From Cochliopodium minus (taxonomy: Eukaryota; Discosea; Himatismenida; Cochliopodiidae): a DNA stretch of 10,534 nt. The notes beneath the pieces are model-generated. The model was not told the origin of the DNA, did not search any database, and saw only the letters and a list, made by a program, of their open reading frames with translations. Position 1 is the first letter of the stretch; every line of letters begins with the position of its first letter. Shown here piece by piece: positions 7,970 through 10,534 of the stretch. The position numbers were made by a program, and so were the translations under genes. The stretch covers positions 9,476 to 20,009 of the forward strand of contig JAMYWO010000427.1 of the NCBI GenBank assembly GCA_024220525.1, given 5' to 3'.

Positions 7970-10446
7970 TCAGTTAATGAGCTCCAGTTGAGGGGTGCAT
8001 GTGGGGCTGTGAACTGTCAACTTCCACTGTCCTAAATCCGAAGGATTATAAGTACAAGGAGCAATACTATAAACACCAGGAGATACCTTGGGATACTATT
8101 TTAAAAAATAGAATAAAATAAAAAACAATAAGTAAAAAATAAAAAATAAAAAATAAAAAATAAAAAATAAAAAATGAAAAATGAATTACCTTGACTGCAA
8201 CTTGTCTTAGTCCCTTTACAAATTTACTTTTTCCAACACAGTTCAAAGTACTGAGAGGCTTTTTGTCACCGTTGAAAATGTAGAAGCCGAGACCCAAACC
8301 TCTTTCTATTTGTTCGTCAGGTTGGGAGAGTTCCACAATGATGGAAGATTCCGATGGAATGGTAAGTCTTACTAACTGATTCTTTTCCCATGTCTTTCCT
8401 CTAAAGTTTACACATCCTCCACCTTTCAATAAGATTTAAAAAAACAAAAAAATAATATAAAAATAAAAATAACGATAAAAATAAAATAAAAATAAAATAA
8501 AAATTAATAAATAAAATAAAAAAAAATATAATAAATCAAAAATCAAATAATGTAACAAAAAATATTAAAATAAAATAAATATAAATATAAATATATATTA
8601 ATTAAATAAAAATAAAAAAAATAATAAAAAAACAAAAAATAATTACTGTTATTATCTTCCCATGCCCCATAGACAGATACAGAGTTGTCACTGTCGTCCA
8701 GACTTTGCAAGTCAAAATCGTATTCGCTGTCCACAATTATACTGAATTTTCCCAAATTTTGGTCAAGTGGCTACAAATAAAATAAAATTGAAATGTAACT
8801 AACAAAATGATTTGAATTTGTATTTAAAAAATAAAAATATTTGGATTAAAAAATTTTAAAAAATTTTAAAAAATAAAAAATAAAATAATTAATAATTAAG
8901 AAATTATTAAGAAATAAAAAATACAAATAAAAATAAATAAATTTAATAAATGAAAAAAAAATAATAAAATAAAAAATAAATAAAAAATGAAAATTTTATT
9001 TACTTCAAATGTACAAGGGACAATAACATAAGGAACGTTCTTTTTGACATTATAAAAAAGGTGGACATGATTGGTTTCAGAAAAGTGGGTTTTGGAAAGC
9101 ATGTTGTTGGCAAGTTTTTTTCTGGACTGTCCTTCTCCCTCGAAGAAATAAAATCCGTAAGCAAGTGGGTTCTCACTGTCCACAGAGATTTTAACTTTTA
9201 AAAATAATAGAAAAAAAAAAATGAAATTATTTCATAAATTTAGTAATTATTAATAAAAATTTAAATTCAAAAAAAAAATATGAAATAATTAAAATAATAA
9301 AGAAATCCAAAAAGTATTCAATAAAAATAAAATAAAATAAAATCAGTATTAAAAATTAAGTATTAAAATTAAAAAACAATAATAATAAAATATAAAATAA
9401 TAAAACCAAAATTAAATAAAAATAAAAATAAAATTCAAAAAAAAAAAATGAAATTAAAATTAAATTTTAATTTAATATAATTTTAAACTTTTACCTTCAG
9501 TATCTTCTGAAGTGACCAACAAGAATTGTTCGTTGGAGGTCCAAGTGTGGAAGTTCAAGCAACCACTTTTGTTGTTGTTCCAGTTTCCTTCTAAAGACTT
9601 GTTCACTTTGTTCTTGTTCTCTTCTATGATTTCGGAAATTGACAAATCTTTAAAAAAAAATATTGGAATAAAAAAATAAAACTTCAAACATAAAAATTTA
9701 AAAAAGAAAAATAAAAAATAAAAAAATAAAATAAGTGATAACAAATAAAAAAATAAAATTTAAAAAATAAAAAATAAAAATTTAAAAAATAAAAATTTAA
9801 AAAATAAAAAACAAAACTTTAAAAAATAAAAAAATAAAAATAAAAATAAAAATAATTAAAAAATAAAATAAATTAGAAATAAAAAATGAAAACCTTTTTT
9901 TTTGTATGTAGTGTGTAAGATGTATTTGAGACCTACTGTGGGTTGGAAAGAAGCTGGTACAATGACATACCTTCCCTTAGGGAGTTTGAGATCCAGAGAT
10001 ACTTCTCTGGCTGCTGTGAACTCTGTCTTTCCGACAATCTCCCCTATTCAAAATATAAAAATAATTTTAATTTTAATTTAAAAAAAATAAGTGAAAATAA
10101 TAAAATAAATTATAAAAAAATAAAAAATTGAAAAATAATTAAAAAAAAAAAATGAATTGAAATAAATTAATAATAAAAAATAAAAAATTTTAATTCTTTT
10201 TCGAACAAATAATACAATCAAATTTTATTTTAAAATTTCAGTATAATTTACCTTGGTAAACGATTTTCTTTTTGAAAGCGGAATAGTCATGTTTGATGAC
10301 ATAAAATCCAACACCATCTTTGTAATACTTCATCCCCTCTCCTCTGTTATCAGGTTGAGCGAGGGTGATAAAGAGATGATTGTCTGAAGGCAGGTTGACA
10401 AAATACTGTGGATTGTTTAACCATGTTCTATAGTTGCTACATCCAC
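7970..10446 (-). CDS. Calpain-type protein with three tandem domain III (C2-like) units, 5' partial
   Basis: Seven minus-strand exons are visible: 10252..10446, 9894..10043, 9495..9647, 9004..9194, 8647..8770, 8190..8422 and 7970..8095 (stop TGA). They encode about 390 C-terminal residues. Three units each match calpain domain III (calpain C2-like, beta-sandwich). Unit A (1-115) has GGCSNYRTWLNNPQYFVNLP, TLAQPD, GVGFYV and GRYVIVPASFQP. Unit B (135-254) has GNW, SGCLNFHTWTSNEQF, YGFYFF, PYVIVPCTFEP and GKFSIIVDSE. Unit C (265-390) has GAW, GGCVNFRGKTW, ELSQPDEQ, GLGFYIF, GVYSIAPCTYNP and GQWKLTVHSP. In calpains this domain follows the cysteine-protease core and binds acidic phospholipid and calcium. 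Whether a protease core exists here is unknown, because the upstream part lies beyond the right edge. All introns have GT/AG ends and continuous phase; the 9893 donor is the less typical gttttc. Exons stand out sharply from A-rich (plus strand) introns of about 90-300 nt. Unit number is certain; the full protein's function is not. Confidence 0.9.
8133..8174. repeat. (TAAAAAA)6 microsatellite in the last calpain-gene intron
   Basis: Six perfect 7-nt units lie inside intron 8096..8189 of the minus-strand calpain-domain gene. On the coding strand this is a TTTTTTA array next to the 5' splice site (donor gtaatt). It is probably a slippage product and a likely length polymorphism. Confidence 0.9.
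9195..9494 (-). other. Longest visible intron of the calpain-domain gene (300 nt)
   Basis: This intron splits unit B after TSEDTE (donor gtaaaa, acceptor ttaaaag). On the plus strand it is almost pure A with scattered T (aaataaaa-type motifs). Apparent minus-strand ORFs here and in the neighbouring introns encode only F/Y/L/I runs and are translations of intron T tracts. Nothing else was seen. Confidence 0.75.
9648..9893 (-). repeat. Calpain-gene intron with imperfect AAAAATTTAAAAAAT repeats
   Basis: The 246-nt intron between units A and B contains simple A/T sequence with successive copies of a motif near aaaaatttaaaaaat at about 9765-9805, then aaaat-type repeats. It has no coding content. 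Its donor, gttttc, is the least canonical in this gene, but the phase (g + at, Asp116) and the flanking frames support it. Confidence 0.6.
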
Positions 10447-10534
10447 CTATTATAAAAAAAATAAAAAATAGAAAATGTAAAAATCAAACTTTAAAATAAA
10501 AAACAAATAATAAAAACTTGTGAAAAATAAAAAG
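10447..10534 (-). other. Intron continuing off the right edge
   Basis: This is the 3' part of the intron preceding the first visible calpain-gene exon, ending in the acceptor ttataatag. It is A-rich on the plus strand and has no ORF. The upstream exons, including the start of domain III unit A, lie outside the window. Confidence 0.75.

Noticed and set aside
8543-9183. Minus-strand ORFs ending in F/Y/L/I-rich tails that look like membrane segments
   Set aside because: The tails are read-through into T-rich introns; splicing at clear GT/AG sites restores the calpain domain III sequence.
8100-10250. Regular A-rich repeats considered as a CRISPR-like array or centromere-like satellite
   Set aside because: The A-rich blocks are irregular, low-complexity introns between exons that encode a continuous, recognisable protein.

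Overview
The window is nuclear DNA from an AT-rich, intron-rich unicellular eukaryote. Coding exons are short islands of mixed composition separated by very A/T-rich introns (about 50-340 nt) with GT...AG ends. TAA, TAG and TGA all end genes, so the code looks standard. No rRNA, tRNA, CRISPR array or mobile element was found. The taxon cannot be fixed from the sequence. An amoeboid or other heterotrophic protist is my inference, from the composition and the Rho, calpain and mitochondrial-carrier content. All gene models below were assembled by hand from reading frames and splice signals; exon phases are consistent in every multi-exon model.

Layout from left to right: (1) a weakly supported, unidentified minus-strand gene runs off the left edge (1-431). 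(2) A complete six-exon Rho-family GTPase lies on the minus strand (644-1865), ending in the CAAX box CTVL. (3) A 287-bp divergent promoter region (1866-2152) separates it from (4) a plus-strand four-exon gene (2153-3889) for a divergent mitochondrial-carrier-fold protein, most like SLC25A46/Ugo1. (5, 6) Two tandem plus-strand paralogues follow (3981-5818 and 6060-7745). Each has five exons with identical intron phases. Each encodes a protein with a presequence-like N-terminus, an R-S-Y processing-type motif, one membrane segment and a C-terminal domain that distantly recalls Tim21/Coa1. (7) After a 224-bp convergent spacer, a minus-strand gene (7970-10446 and beyond the right edge) encodes three tandem calpain domain III (C2-like) units; its 5' part, and any protease domain, lies outside the window.

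Three adjacent plus-strand genes therefore look mitochondrial: a carrier-fold protein of a type known from the outer membrane, and two single-pass proteins that could face the intermembrane space. This may be a local grouping of genes for mitochondrial membrane organisation or protein import, but that is inference. The flanking minus-strand genes (Rho GTPase; calpain-type C2-like repeats) belong to cytoskeletal and membrane-signalling families with no evident functional link to the central block. The tandem pair is the most novel item: two paralogues of a family I cannot name with confidence, whose N-terminal targeting regions resemble each other more than their mature domains do.
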